Source: Leisingera sp. ANG-M1 (lineage in GTDB: Bacteria; Pseudomonadota; Alphaproteobacteria; Rhodobacterales; Rhodobacteraceae). From it: a stretch of DNA of 64,000 bases. This document shows, in pieces, positions 55,337 to 64,000 of this stretch; within the stretch, counting starts at the first letter, position 1, and the number at the start of each line of letters is the position of its first letter. Location: contig NZ_JWLC01000011.1 of the NCBI RefSeq assembly GCF_000813745.1, positions 1 through 64,000 of the forward strand. The letters run 5' to 3'. The notes beneath the pieces were generated by a model. That model saw nothing but the letters and a program-made list of their open reading frames with translations, searched no databases and was not told the origin of the DNA. The translations under genes and the position numbers were made by a program.

Positions 55337-56089
55337 TCAGCGCGCCCGGATGCGCCAGGCTCTGAGAAACTGCCCGGGCAGGATCGCCAGGCATTTGGCA
55401 TAGCGCGGCACCAGCCGCGACGGGCTGGAGAGCGCCCGCCACAGCCATTCCATCGCCATCGCCCGCACCCAGGCCGGCGCCCGCTTCTGATGACCGCCGA
55501 GAAAGTCGAGCCCGGCGCCAACCGAGGCAAACCCTGTGCGCGGCGCCAGGCGGCGGCCGCGCTGGGCCAGGCGCTCCTGCTTAGGGGCACCCAGCGCCAG
55601 AAAGCACAGGCCGATGCCGCTCTCATCCAGCCGGTGCAGGATCTGGTCCGCTTCGGCGCCGTCGGGATCAAACTGCCCGGACGGTGCCCGGACCCACGCG
55701 ATCTCCAGCCCCGGAACCTGCGCTTCCAGCGCGTCCTGCGCATCCCGCAGCACCGTTTCGGTGCTGCCCGCCAGCGCCACCCGCACCCCCGCCTCTGCCG
55801 CCAGGCGGCACAGCGGCAGCACCATGTCGGATCCCGGCATCAGCTCCACCGGGCGGCGGGCGAGCCGCGACAGCCAGACAATCGGACGCCCGTCCGCCAC
55901 CACCAGATCCTGTGCCTGATAGGCCGCCAGGAACTCTGGCGCCGCCGCCAGCTTGACCAGGTGATCCAGGTTGACGGTCGCCAGCGCAAACCCCTGGCGG
56001 GCGGCAAAGCGGGCGCGGATTTCTGCCTCAAGCAAAGATCGCTCCCGCATGTTCACCGCGACCCGGTGGCCGTGAAATTCGAAATACAA
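55337..56089 (-). CDS. WecG/TagA/CpsF family glycosyltransferase
   Basis: Enzymes of this family add N-acetylmannosamine or related sugars to undecaprenyl-linked glycans. The protein of about 250 residues has TVNLDHLVKLAAAPEFLAAY near 40, VADGRPIVWLSR near 65 and FLALGAPKQERLAQ near 165, all typical. I place the start at TTG 56087-56089, five bases after GGAGG; a TTG four codons earlier is the alternative. It is the only minus-strand gene in the glycan cluster. Confidence 0.88.
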   Translation of the reverse strand: MYFEFHGHRVAVNMRERSLLEAEIRARFAARQGFALATVNLDHLVKLAAAPEFLAAYQAQDLVVADGRPIVWLSRLARRPVELMPGSDMVLPLCRLAAEAGVRVALAGSTETVLRDAQDALEAQVPGLEIAWVRAPSGQFDPDGAEADQILHRLDESGIGLCFLALGAPKQERLAQRGRRLAPRTGFASVGAGLDFLGGHQKRAPAWVRAMAMEWLWRALSSPSRLVPRYAKCLAILPGQFLRAWRIRAR

Positions 56090-56279
56090 ACCTGCCTCCA
56101 ATGAACGCGCCGCCCTGTCATACCGCTGCCGCCCGCGGCAGGCCAGCTATGGGCCGCCTGCTGCCGCTGCCGGCGTGGCAAAGCTGCACCCCGTTTACCG
56201 CCTTTTGCAAATCCGCGGGACAGTCCCTGCGGCAGCGGTTAAACTTTATCTAAACTGGGAATGAGGGAGATTCAGGCCT

Positions 56280-57743
56280 TTGCCCAATGCCTTGGCCTAT
56301 CTGATGCTGCTGGCCTGGCCGCTGGCCAGCCTTTACCTGTTCCGGCGGCTGCCGCTGGAGCGGGCAATTCTGTGGTGCCTCATCGCCGGCTACCTGCTGC
56401 TGCCGCCGCTGGCCGAGTTCGATCTGCCGCTGGTGCCCGACATGGACAAATTCGCCATTCCTTCGGTAATGGCCTTTCTGCTCTGCGCCTATGTGCTGCG
56501 CAAGCCGGTGCCGTTGCTGCCGCGGCATCCCGTTGCCAAAGCGCTGGCTGTTCTCTTCGTCTTTGGCGTCATCCCCACCGTGCTGACCAACGGTGAGCCG
56601 ATCCAGTTCCGCAAGATCGCCAATTCCGAACCGATCATCTTCCTGACCGACCAGCTGCCGGGGCTTAGGTGGCGCGACCTCGGCTCGGTGATCATCAACC
56701 AGGTAATCGTGCTGATGCCTTTCCTGCTGGCGCGCCGCTACTTGTCGACGCCGGAGGCCCAGCGCGAGCTGCTGCTGGCGCTGATGCTGGGCGGGCTGGC
56801 CTATACCGTCCCGTCGCTGATCGAGATCCGGCTCAGCCCGCAGATCAATATCTGGGTCTACGGCTTCTTCCAGCATGATTTTGCCCAGATGATCCGCCAG
56901 GGCGGCTTCCGCCCCATCGTGTTCCTGCCGCATGCGCTGTGGCTGGCGTTTTTCATGATGTCAGCGGTGCTCGCGGCCGCCGCTTTGTCCCGCGCCGCAC
57001 AGGGCAAGGACCGGCTGCGCCTGGCTCTGGCTGCCGGCTACCTCTTTGCGGTGCTGGTGCTGTGCAAAAGCCTGGCCTCGCTGGCCTATGCGCTGGCCTT
57101 CACCCCCGTTGTGGCGCTGGCGCCCCTGCGCTGGCAGCTGCGGGCTGCACTGCTATTGGCCGTGATCGCAGTGGTTTACCCAATGCTGCGCAACACCGGG
57201 CTGGTGCCAACCGAAGCGCTGGTTGCCCAGGCCGAGGCAATCAGCGCCGAGCGCGCCCAATCCCTCAACTACCGTTTTGAAAACGAGGCGCAGCTGCTCG
57301 CACGTGCTGCGGAAAAAACCTGGTTCGGCTGGGGCGGCTGGGGCCGCAACCTGATCCGGCACGAGGAAACCGGCCAGATCCTGTCGATCCCGGACGGGCG
57401 CTGGATCATCGTCTTCGGCACTTTCGGCTGGCTGGGCTATATCGCCGAGATGGGCCTTCTGGCAGCGCCGCTGTTCCTGCTGGCCGCCGCCGCACGGCGG
57501 GCGCCCAGGGGCAGCGTCTCGCCCTATGCGGCGCCGATTGCGCTGATCCTGGCCGCCACCCTGGTGGACATGCTGCTCAATGCAACACTGATCCCGATCA
57601 CATGGATGTGCGCCGGTTCGGTGCTGGGTTATGCCGAGCGGCTGCTCTACCCGGACTTGTTCCGGCCCAAACCCGCGCTATTTGGCGGTGCGCAGGCCTT
57701 GATGCCTGACAGCGCCGGGCCGGAGGGGCGCAGTATCCTGTGA
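56280..57743 (+). CDS. O-antigen ligase / polymerase-like membrane protein
   Basis: The 487-residue protein has ten or more hydrophobic segments and a large periplasmic loop (about 320-370: RFENEAQLLARAAEKTWFGWGGWGRN) as in Wzy/WaaL-type proteins. It likely polymerises or transfers a surface glycan; which cannot be told. The longest frame starts with TTG at 56280; an ATG seven codons in is possible. The 190-bp gap upstream has TTAA-N7-CTAA, an imperfect CtrA-like pair. Confidence 0.8.
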   Translation: MPNALAYLMLLAWPLASLYLFRRLPLERAILWCLIAGYLLLPPLAEFDLPLVPDMDKFAIPSVMAFLLCAYVLRKPVPLLPRHPVAKALAVLFVFGVIPTVLTNGEPIQFRKIANSEPIIFLTDQLPGLRWRDLGSVIINQVIVLMPFLLARRYLSTPEAQRELLLALMLGGLAYTVPSLIEIRLSPQINIWVYGFFQHDFAQMIRQGGFRPIVFLPHALWLAFFMMSAVLAAAALSRAAQGKDRLRLALAAGYLFAVLVLCKSLASLAYALAFTPVVALAPLRWQLRAALLLAVIAVVYPMLRNTGLVPTEALVAQAEAISAERAQSLNYRFENEAQLLARAAEKTWFGWGGWGRNLIRHEETGQILSIPDGRWIIVFGTFGWLGYIAEMGLLAAPLFLLAAAARRAPRGSVSPYAAPIALILAATLVDMLLNATLIPITWMCAGSVLGYAERLLYPDLFRPKPALFGGAQALMPDSAGPEGRSIL

Positions 57744-57997
57744 TGCCGCAATCTTTCCGCTTTTCCGGCTTAATTCGACACAATGCGTCCACAGGCACGC
57801 CCTATGGATTGAAGAAAATATAAGAGATTAACCGCGCCTGCCTTTGCGGATGGGGATCATGCAGGGCGGCGCGGACGACCAGCCGGAGAGAAACCCGGCT
57901 TTAATAACAACCCGTCCGGCGGGCAGCAGGCAGGCCAGCAAAACGCGGGCGTGCCCCAGTGCGCCGGGCCGTTTCTGAAGGGCCAGTGAGTCAGGTA

Positions 57998-60900
57998 ATG
58001 ACGATGCAGGATGGAAAACCCGCAGCGGGGAGCGCTGCCGGCAGGCACGCGGGCGGAGATATAGCCATTGTCGGGCTGTCGGTGACGGTGCCGGGTGCCG
58101 GCTCGGCCGAGGCCTTCTGGCAGAACCTGCGCGGCGGCATCGAATCGATCGAGGTGCTGGACAGGGAGACCCTTCTGGAAAACGGCGAGCGTGCCTCGGC
58201 TCTGGCCGACCCGAACTACGTGCCCGCCTCCGCGCGCCTCCATGGTTTTGACGAATTTGACGCAGAGTTCTTTGGCTTCAGCCCGAAAGAAGCCGCCATC
58301 CTCGATCCCCAGCACCGCAAGTTCCTCGAGGTCGCCTGGGGCGCGATGGAAAACGCGGGCCATCCTCCCGAAAGCATCTCCGGCCCAATCGGCGTTTACG
58401 CAGGCTGCGGCATGGGCAGCTATTTCTACTTCAACATCTGCTCAAACCCCGCGCTGGTCGACGATGTAGGCATGTTCCTGCTGCGCCATACCGGCAATGA
58501 CAAGGACTTCCTGTCGACCCGCGTCAGCCATGTCTTCGATCTGCACGGGCCTTCCGTCAACGTGCAAACCGCCTGCTCCACCTCGCTGGTGGCGGTGCAT
58601 TACGCCTGCAAAGCGCTGCGCGAAGGCGAATGCGATATGGCCTTGGCGGGCGGTGTCACCATCGAACTGCCGCAGGGCCGCGGCTACCTCTACAAGGAAA
58701 ACGAGATCCTGTCGCCCGACGGCCACTGCCACGCCTTCGACCACCGAGCGCAGGGCACTGTCTTCGGCTCCGGCGCCGGCGCGGTGGCGCTGCGGCGGCT
58801 GGAGGATGCGATTGCCGATGGCGACCACATCTGGGCCGTCATCAAAGGCTCGGCCATCAACAACGACGGCGCGGACAAAGCCGGCTACCTGGCGCCCTCT
58901 GTCGGCGGCCAATCAGCTGCGGTGCAAAAGGCGCTGCAGGCGGCTGGCACCCCGGCAGACACAATCGACTACGTCGAGTGCCACGGCACCGGCACCTATC
59001 TCGGCGACCCGATCGAGGTCACCGCCCTCACTGACGCCTACCGCGCCACCACCCAAGACACCGGTTACTGCCGCATCGGTTCGGTCAAAACCAACATCGG
59101 CCATCTGGACACTGCTGCGGGCGTCGCCAGCCTGACCAAGACGGCGCTAGCGCTGCACCATAAGGAAATCCCGCCTTCTCTGGGCTATGAGGCCCCGAAC
59201 CCGGCTATTGATTTCGAGACCTCCCCGTTCAAGGTGAACGCCGCCCTCACCCCATGGCAACCCCACAAAGGGCCGCGCCGGGCCGGCATCAATTCGCTAG
59301 GCGTCGGCGGCACCAACGCTCATGTGATCCTGGAAGAAGCCCCCAAGCGCGCCGCGTCCGAGGAAAGCGATTTCCCGTTCCAGATCCTCTGCGTCTCCGG
59401 CCAATCCAAGGCCGCGCTGGACGCCAACACACAAGGATTGGCGGAGTATCTGAAGGCCAACCCCGAGGCTGATCTGGCCGACGTCGCCTTCACCCTCAAA
59501 GAAGGCCGCCGCGGCTTTGCCAAACGCAGGGTGCTGGTGGCAGAAACCCCGGCCGAGGCAGTTGAGCTGATTGAGGAAAACGACCCGCGCAAGGTCTTCA
59601 CCCACGACCACCTGGGCGACGCGCCCGAGGTGGTCTTCATGTTCCCCGGCGGCGGCGCGCAATATGCGGGCATGGCCCGCGACCTCTATGAGACCGAGCC
59701 GGTCTTTGCCGACTGGATGGACCGCGGGCTGGAGCATCTGCGGCAAAGCCTCGACTACGACATCCGCGCCATCTGGCTCCCTGACGAGGGCGAAGAGGAC
59801 GCCGCCAACGCACGCCTGCAGCAGCCCTCGGTGCAGCTGCCGCTGATCATGATTGTGGAATACGCGCTGGCGCAGCTGTGGATCAGCTGGGGCGTGAGGC
59901 CCGCGGCCCTTGTCGGCCACTCTATGGGAGAAAACACCGCCGCCTGCCTAGCCGGTGTCATGTCTTTCGAGGACTGCATCAATCTGGTCCTGCTGCGCGG
60001 CCGCCTGTTCGACACCGTGCCCGCCGGCGGCATGCTCTCCATAGCGCTGCCCTTGGCCGAGATTGAAGAAATCATCGGCGATGACGTGGACATTGCCAGC
60101 GTCAACGCCCCCGCCCTCACCGCCGTTTCCGGCCCGCAGGACGCACTGGACCGCCTGTCCGCTGACCTCACCGCCCGCGAAGTGGAACACCAGCGCATCC
60201 AGATCGACATCGCCGCGCATTCCCGGATGCTGGACGGCATCCTGCAGGAGTATGGCGATTTCATCCGTTCGCTTAGCCTCTCGGCACCAACTCTGCCGGT
60301 GACCTCCAACCGCACCGGCGCCCCACTGACCGCAGAGCAGGCCACCAGCGCCGATTACTGGGTGGGCCAGCTGCGCAACACGGTGCGCTATGCGGACTGC
60401 ATCGAGACGCTGTCAAAAACCCCGGGCCGCGTGTTCCTGGAAGTCGGGCCCGGCAAGGCCCTCAGCGCCTTGGCGCAGATGTCGCCCACCGTGCAGCCGG
60501 GCCAGGTGCTCAGCTCGCTCCGCCACCCGGATCAGCAGGTGATGGACGATACCTATTTCTTTGGCGTAATCGGCCGCCTTTGGGCCTGTGGGGTTGAGGC
60601 CGACTGGCAGCAGATCTGGGGCGACGCCCGCCGCAACCGCCTGCCGCTGCCCGGCTACGCCTTCCAGCGCAGCCGCTATTTCATCGAACCCGGCCAGCCT
60701 GCGGCCGAGGAAGAGACGGCCCCCGAACGCCGCGAAGACCTCACCGACTGGGGCTACCGCCCCGCCTGGCGGCCCCGGTTTGCCGATTGCGCCCTGGATG
60801 TCGCACAAGAACTGGGCCAGGAGCCGCATACCTGGCTGATCTTCGAGGACGAAACTGGCCACGCCGCCCGCGCAGCCGAGCAACTGCAGGCCGCAGGCCA

Positions 60901-63900
60901 TACCGTCGCCCGCGTGCGTGCAGGCGATACCTATGCGCAGCTTTCGCCAACCGAATACATTCTGCCGCCCGAGCAGGGCCGTCCCGCCTATGGCGCCCTC
61001 ATGGCGGATCTGGCGGACGCCGGTCTGCTGCCGGACCGCATCGCCCATTTCTGGCTGGTAACGGACGCAGAAACCTTCCGCCCCGGTTCTTCCTTCTTTG
61101 ACCGCAATCTCGAAATGGGCTTCCACTCGCTCACCGCGCTGGTGCAGGAGCTGGGCAATGCCGATCTGCCTGGCCCCGCCCATATCACCGTCTTCACCAC
61201 CGGCGCCGCCCAGGTTCGCGGCGAACCCCTGCCCCATCCCGAAAAGGCAATGATCGCAGGCCCCGCCGGTGTCATCCCGCGCGAGCTTCCGGGCCTCAGC
61301 TGCGCCACCATCGACATTGAACTGCCGCAAGCGCCGCAAGGCTTGTTTGCCCGCCGCAACCCGGCTGAAACGGACATCACACCGCGCCTGCTGGAAGAAC
61401 TGATGGCGGAACCCGCGAACACTTCCGCTGCCTGGCGCGGAGACAAGAGGTTCGAGCTCACTTGGCGCCCGCAGCCCCTGCCCGAACCGGAAACCCCGCC
61501 GTTCAAACAGGGCGGCCACTACCTGATCACCGGCGGCTATGGCGGCATCGGCCTCACTATCGCCGAGTATCTGATGCGCGAATACAGTGCGAAAATCTCG
61601 CTGATTTCGCGCGACGGCCTGCCCCCGCGCGATGCCTGGGAGCGCCACCTCGCCAGCCACAGCCCGGCCAACCGCACCGCCCGGCGCATCCGCGCGGTGA
61701 TGGCGCTGGAGGACACCGCAGGCGGCCAGATCCTGCCGCTGGCCGCCGACGTCTGCAACAGCGGCGAATTGCGAGCGGCCCGCGAAGAGGCGGAGGCGGC
61801 AAACGGCCCCATTGCCGGTGTTCTGCACGGCGCAGGCGTCATCAATGACGGCCCGCTGCTGGCCAAGGACGAAGACCAGATCGCCCAGGTCCTGGCCCCC
61901 AAGGTGAGCGGCCTGCGCGCGCTCGACACCGTCTTCCCGGACGGCAGCTTGGAACTGATGGTGCTGTTCTCCTCCTCCTCGGCCGTCACCCGCCCGGCAG
62001 GCCAGGCGGACTACATCGCCGCCAACGAATTCCTTAACGCCTGGGCCAAACACCGCGCCGGAGGACAGACCCGCGTCACCGCCATCGATTGGGGCGTCTG
62101 GGCCGACACCGGCATGGCCGCCGACGCCATGTCCTCCCGCAACAACGCGAAGGGCGCCAGCACATCAGAGCCCTGCCCGCAGCCGCTGCTGCAAAGCCGC
62201 GCCTTCGACGCGCAAGGCAACCCCATCTTCACACCGGAATTCAGCACCGCCGACTGGCTGCTTGACGAACACCGCACCAAGGACGGCACCGCCCTGGTGC
62301 CCGGCACCGGCTATATCGAAATGGCGGCCGAGGCACTGGCGGCCATCGGCGTCACCGGCCCATTCGAAATCCGCGACCTCTATTTCCTGCGCCCTCTAGT
62401 TGTGGAGGACGGAAAGCCGCGGAAGTGCCTGGTTCGTCTCGAAGCTAATGAAAATGGTTATGAACTCTTTGTTTACTCCAAGTGTACAAATGGTTACCGT
62501 TTAAACAGTCAAGCAATACTGGTCACCGCGGCGGCGGCAGAACGCCCCGCCGCACTAAACCTCCAGACGATCTCCTCCCGTTGCACGGTTCAGCAGACCC
62601 CGGCCGGCGGGCGCTTGCGGTCTCCGCAGGAAGCCCACCTGGCCTTCGGTCCGCGCTGGCATGTGCTGGAACACGCTGCGCTGGGGGATGGCGAAGGCTT
62701 GTCACATCTTGCCCTTCCCGAGGCCGCGGCACAGGACGGCACCCTGCTGCATCCCGGGCTGATGGACCTGGCCACCGGCTGGGCAATGCAGCTGATCCCC
62801 GGCTATGAGGGCAAGGCGCTCTGGGTGCCGGTGTCTTACGGCGCGATCCGCATCTTTGCTCCGCTCACTGGCCGTATCTGCAGCCACGTGCGCCTGTCCG
62901 GCACGCCCGGCAGCAGCTCCGCCGGTTTTGACATCACCCTCACCGCTCCGGACGGCAGCGTGCTGGTAGAAATCGAGAGCTTCCGCATGCAGCGCCTGGC
63001 AGGAGGTTTCGCCGCATCAGACGAGACCGGCGCCGCTGACGCAACCGCCGAACAGCTTGGCCTGGAGCCTGCCCGCTCCGCCCAGCCACTCTCGCCCGAG
63101 GAGCGCCGCCTGCAGCTGAACATCGCAAATGGCATCAAGGCTGAAGACGGCGGCGAAACCCTCACCCGCGCGCTGGCCACGGGTCTTTCGCAAGTGGTGG
63201 TTTCTTCGCTTGATCTGCCTGCGCTGATCGCCCAGGCCTCGTACTCCGCTGCCCCCGTAGCAGGTGAGGCGCAGACCTTCGACCGGCCGCAGCTGGACAC
63301 CGACTATATCGCCCCGCGCAACCCGGTGGAGGAAGAGCTGGCCAAGCTCTTTGCTTCCCTCCTCGGCGTATCCCAAGTTGGCATTGAGGACAGTTTCTTC
63401 GACCTCGGCGGCCACTCGCTGATTGCCGTGCGGCTGTTTGCCCAGGTGAAACGCGCCTTTGGCACCGAGTTCCCGATGTCGGTGCTGTTCGAAGCCCCCA
63501 GCGTGGCCGCTCTGGCGGAACGGATCATTGAACGCACCGGCGGCGGCGTTGCCGCTGAACCGGACGGCACCGCCGCCACACCGGAAAGCCAGCCGGACTA
63601 CACCCATCTGGTGCAGCTGCACCCTGGCGACGGCACCGGCCGGCGGCCTTTCTTCCTGGTCGCGGGCATGTTCGGCAACGTGCTGAACCTGCGCCACCTG
63701 GCGCTGCTGGTCGGCAAGGACCGCCCGGTCTACGGCCTGCAGGCCAAGGGGCTGGTCGGCGGCGACGACCCGCACGACCGGATCGAAGATGCCGCCCGCA
63801 GCTGCCTGGCCGAGATCCGCCAGATCCAGCCCGAAGGCCCCTATCTTTTGGGCGGCTTTTCCGGCGGCGGCATCACCGCCTTTGAGATGGCGCAGCAGTT

Positions 63901-64000
63901 GCGGGACCAGGGCCAGGACACCGCAGCGCTGATCCTGCTCGACACGCCTTTGCCGATGCGCCCGCTCCTCAGCCGCCGGGATAAAGCACTGATCAAACTG
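57998..64000 (+). CDS. Type I polyketide synthase, KS-AT-KR-DH-ACP-TE, 3' end missing
   Basis: The first 2001 codons are in the window, with no stop. Domains in order: ketosynthase (about 20-445) with active Cys193, His329 and His369; acyltransferase (about 545-850) with F549PGGGAQ, Ser642 in GHSMGE and AAHS at 739-742 where malonyl or methylmalonyl enzymes have HAFH or YASH; ketoreductase (about 920-1370) with TGGYGGIG from 1178 and catalytic Tyr1339; dehydratase (about 1405-1670) with His1425 and Asp1590; ACP (about 1770-1845) with Ser1807 in GGHSL; thioesterase from about 1880 with Ser1955 in GFSGGG. All catalytic residues are present. KR before DH is unlike the usual DH-(ER)-KR order. A short low-GC patch covers residues 1482-1508. 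The start may be ATG 57998 or 58004 (AGG upstream). The product is unknown. Confidence 0.93.
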   Translation, partial: MTMQDGKPAAGSAAGRHAGGDIAIVGLSVTVPGAGSAEAFWQNLRGGIESIEVLDRETLLENGERASALADPNYVPASARLHGFDEFDAEFFGFSPKEAAILDPQHRKFLEVAWGAMENAGHPPESISGPIGVYAGCGMGSYFYFNICSNPALVDDVGMFLLRHTGNDKDFLSTRVSHVFDLHGPSVNVQTACSTSLVAVHYACKALREGECDMALAGGVTIELPQGRGYLYKENEILSPDGHCHAFDHRAQGTVFGSGAGAVALRRLEDAIADGDHIWAVIKGSAINNDGADKAGYLAPSVGGQSAAVQKALQAAGTPADTIDYVECHGTGTYLGDPIEVTALTDAYRATTQDTGYCRIGSVKTNIGHLDTAAGVASLTKTALALHHKEIPPSLGYEAPNPAIDFETSPFKVNAALTPWQPHKGPRRAGINSLGVGGTNAHVILEEAPKRAASEESDFPFQILCVSGQSKAALDANTQGLAEYLKANPEADLADVAFTLKEGRRGFAKRRVLVAETPAEAVELIEENDPRKVFTHDHLGDAPEVVFMFPGGGAQYAGMARDLYETEPVFADWMDRGLEHLRQSLDYDIRAIWLPDEGEEDAANARLQQPSVQLPLIMIVEYALAQLWISWGVRPAALVGHSMGENTAACLAGVMSFEDCINLVLLRGRLFDTVPAGGMLSIALPLAEIEEIIGDDVDIASVNAPALTAVSGPQDALDRLSADLTAREVEHQRIQIDIAAHSRMLDGILQEYGDFIRSLSLSAPTLPVTSNRTGAPLTAEQATSADYWVGQLRNTVRYADCIETLSKTPGRVFLEVGPGKALSALAQMSPTVQPGQVLSSLRHPDQQVMDDTYFFGVIGRLWACGVEADWQQIWGDARRNRLPLPGYAFQRSRYFIEPGQPAAEEETAPERREDLTDWGYRPAWRPRFADCALDVAQELGQEPHTWLIFEDETGHAARAAEQLQAAGHTVARVRAGDTYAQLSPTEYILPPEQGRPAYGALMADLADAGLLPDRIAHFWLVTDAETFRPGSSFFDRNLEMGFHSLTALVQELGNADLPGPAHITVFTTGAAQVRGEPLPHPEKAMIAGPAGVIPRELPGLSCATIDIELPQAPQGLFARRNPAETDITPRLLEELMAEPANTSAAWRGDKRFELTWRPQPLPEPETPPFKQGGHYLITGGYGGIGLTIAEYLMREYSAKISLISRDGLPPRDAWERHLASHSPANRTARRIRAVMALEDTAGGQILPLAADVCNSGELRAAREEAEAANGPIAGVLHGAGVINDGPLLAKDEDQIAQVLAPKVSGLRALDTVFPDGSLELMVLFSSSSAVTRPAGQADYIAANEFLNAWAKHRAGGQTRVTAIDWGVWADTGMAADAMSSRNNAKGASTSEPCPQPLLQSRAFDAQGNPIFTPEFSTADWLLDEHRTKDGTALVPGTGYIEMAAEALAAIGVTGPFEIRDLYFLRPLVVEDGKPRKCLVRLEANENGYELFVYSKCTNGYRLNSQAILVTAAAAERPAALNLQTISSRCTVQQTPAGGRLRSPQEAHLAFGPRWHVLEHAALGDGEGLSHLALPEAAAQDGTLLHPGLMDLATGWAMQLIPGYEGKALWVPVSYGAIRIFAPLTGRICSHVRLSGTPGSSSAGFDITLTAPDGSVLVEIESFRMQRLAGGFAASDETGAADATAEQLGLEPARSAQPLSPEERRLQLNIANGIKAEDGGETLTRALATGLSQVVVSSLDLPALIAQASYSAAPVAGEAQTFDRPQLDTDYIAPRNPVEEELAKLFASLLGVSQVGIEDSFFDLGGHSLIAVRLFAQVKRAFGTEFPMSVLFEAPSVAALAERIIERTGGGVAAEPDGTAATPESQPDYTHLVQLHPGDGTGRRPFFLVAGMFGNVLNLRHLALLVGKDRPVYGLQAKGLVGGDDPHDRIEDAARSCLAEIRQIQPEGPYLLGGFSGGGITAFEMAQQLRDQGQDTAALILLDTPLPMRPLLSRRDKALIKL

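Noticed and set aside
56238-56253. Fourth CtrA box before the O-antigen-ligase-like gene
   Set aside because: TTAA-N7-CTAA is imperfect in the second half; mentioned in the gene entry but not called as a site.
57858-57977. A 39-codon open frame just upstream of the PKS
   Set aside because: No clear ribosome-binding site and no recognisable sequence; the 254-bp gap is better read as the PKS promoter and leader.
60413-62053. Open frame of about 546 codons antisense to the PKS
   Set aside because: The PKS domains on the plus strand are unambiguous, and the antisense product resembles no protein I know.

Overview
The window comes from the chromosome of a high-GC alphaproteobacterium, most likely a roseobacter (Rhodobacteraceae) near Phaeobacter or Leisingera. 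This rests on gene content and order: an extended tol-pal operon, ruvCAB, a phosphatidylcholine synthase, a DUF1127 protein, TTAA-N7-TTAA (CtrA-type) boxes, and intergenic repeats of a kind I associate with this family. I see no rRNA, tRNA, CRISPR array, insertion sequence or prophage. The organism call is inference; no database was searched.

Layout. 1-321 is the start of formate-THF ligase. 509-1084 is a MOSC protein. 1217-10044 is a minus-strand envelope operon, ybgC-tolQ-tolR-tolA-tolB-pal-cpoB-tilS-ftsH. 10154-14359 holds thpR, an unknown gene, a MazG-like gene and ruvB-ruvA-ruvC. 14687-19032 holds a DUF1127 protein, a small membrane protein, prmA, an MFS carrier and a YeeE/YedE carrier. 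19164-24082 holds priA, transaldolase, DUF484 and xerC. 24134-29689 holds a GDCCVxC protein, pcs, ogt, a CtrA-box-linked small gene, and a three-gene operon with two LysM/solute-binding fusion paralogues. 29927-39338 holds ileS, an SDR-DoxX/DUF2269 pair, a truncated haemoglobin, the ycjF-GNAT-ycjX set and truA. 39478-45687 holds a 2-hydroxyacid dehydrogenase, a lone gcvH, a glutamine-synthetase-family gene with a divergent IclR regulator, a secreted small protein, a divergent GAPDH and a membrane protein. 45740-51965 holds a winged-helix gene and tamA-tamB. 52017-57743 holds glucokinase and a glycan set (two GT2 enzymes, a WecG/TagA enzyme, an O-antigen-ligase-like protein). 57998-64000 is the first 2001 codons of a type I polyketide synthase (PKS).

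The tol-pal system, tamAB, ftsH, the LysM periplasmic proteins and the glycan genes all concern building or constricting the envelope. Three perfect TTAA-N7-TTAA boxes, all intergenic (before pal, before the gene at 26152 and before the LysM operon), suggest that part of this set is under CtrA control.

The items most worth a second look are these. The PKS has the order KS-AT-KR-DH-ACP-TE, with KR before DH, carries a short low-GC rare-codon patch inside its DH domain, and sits beside glycan genes. One intergenic motif occurs at four places, all in gaps between convergent genes. A second intergenic repeat has six copies whose two hairpins differ in sequence but keep their pairing. A perfect 13-bp inverted repeat spans an AT-rich promoter region near 46.1 kb.
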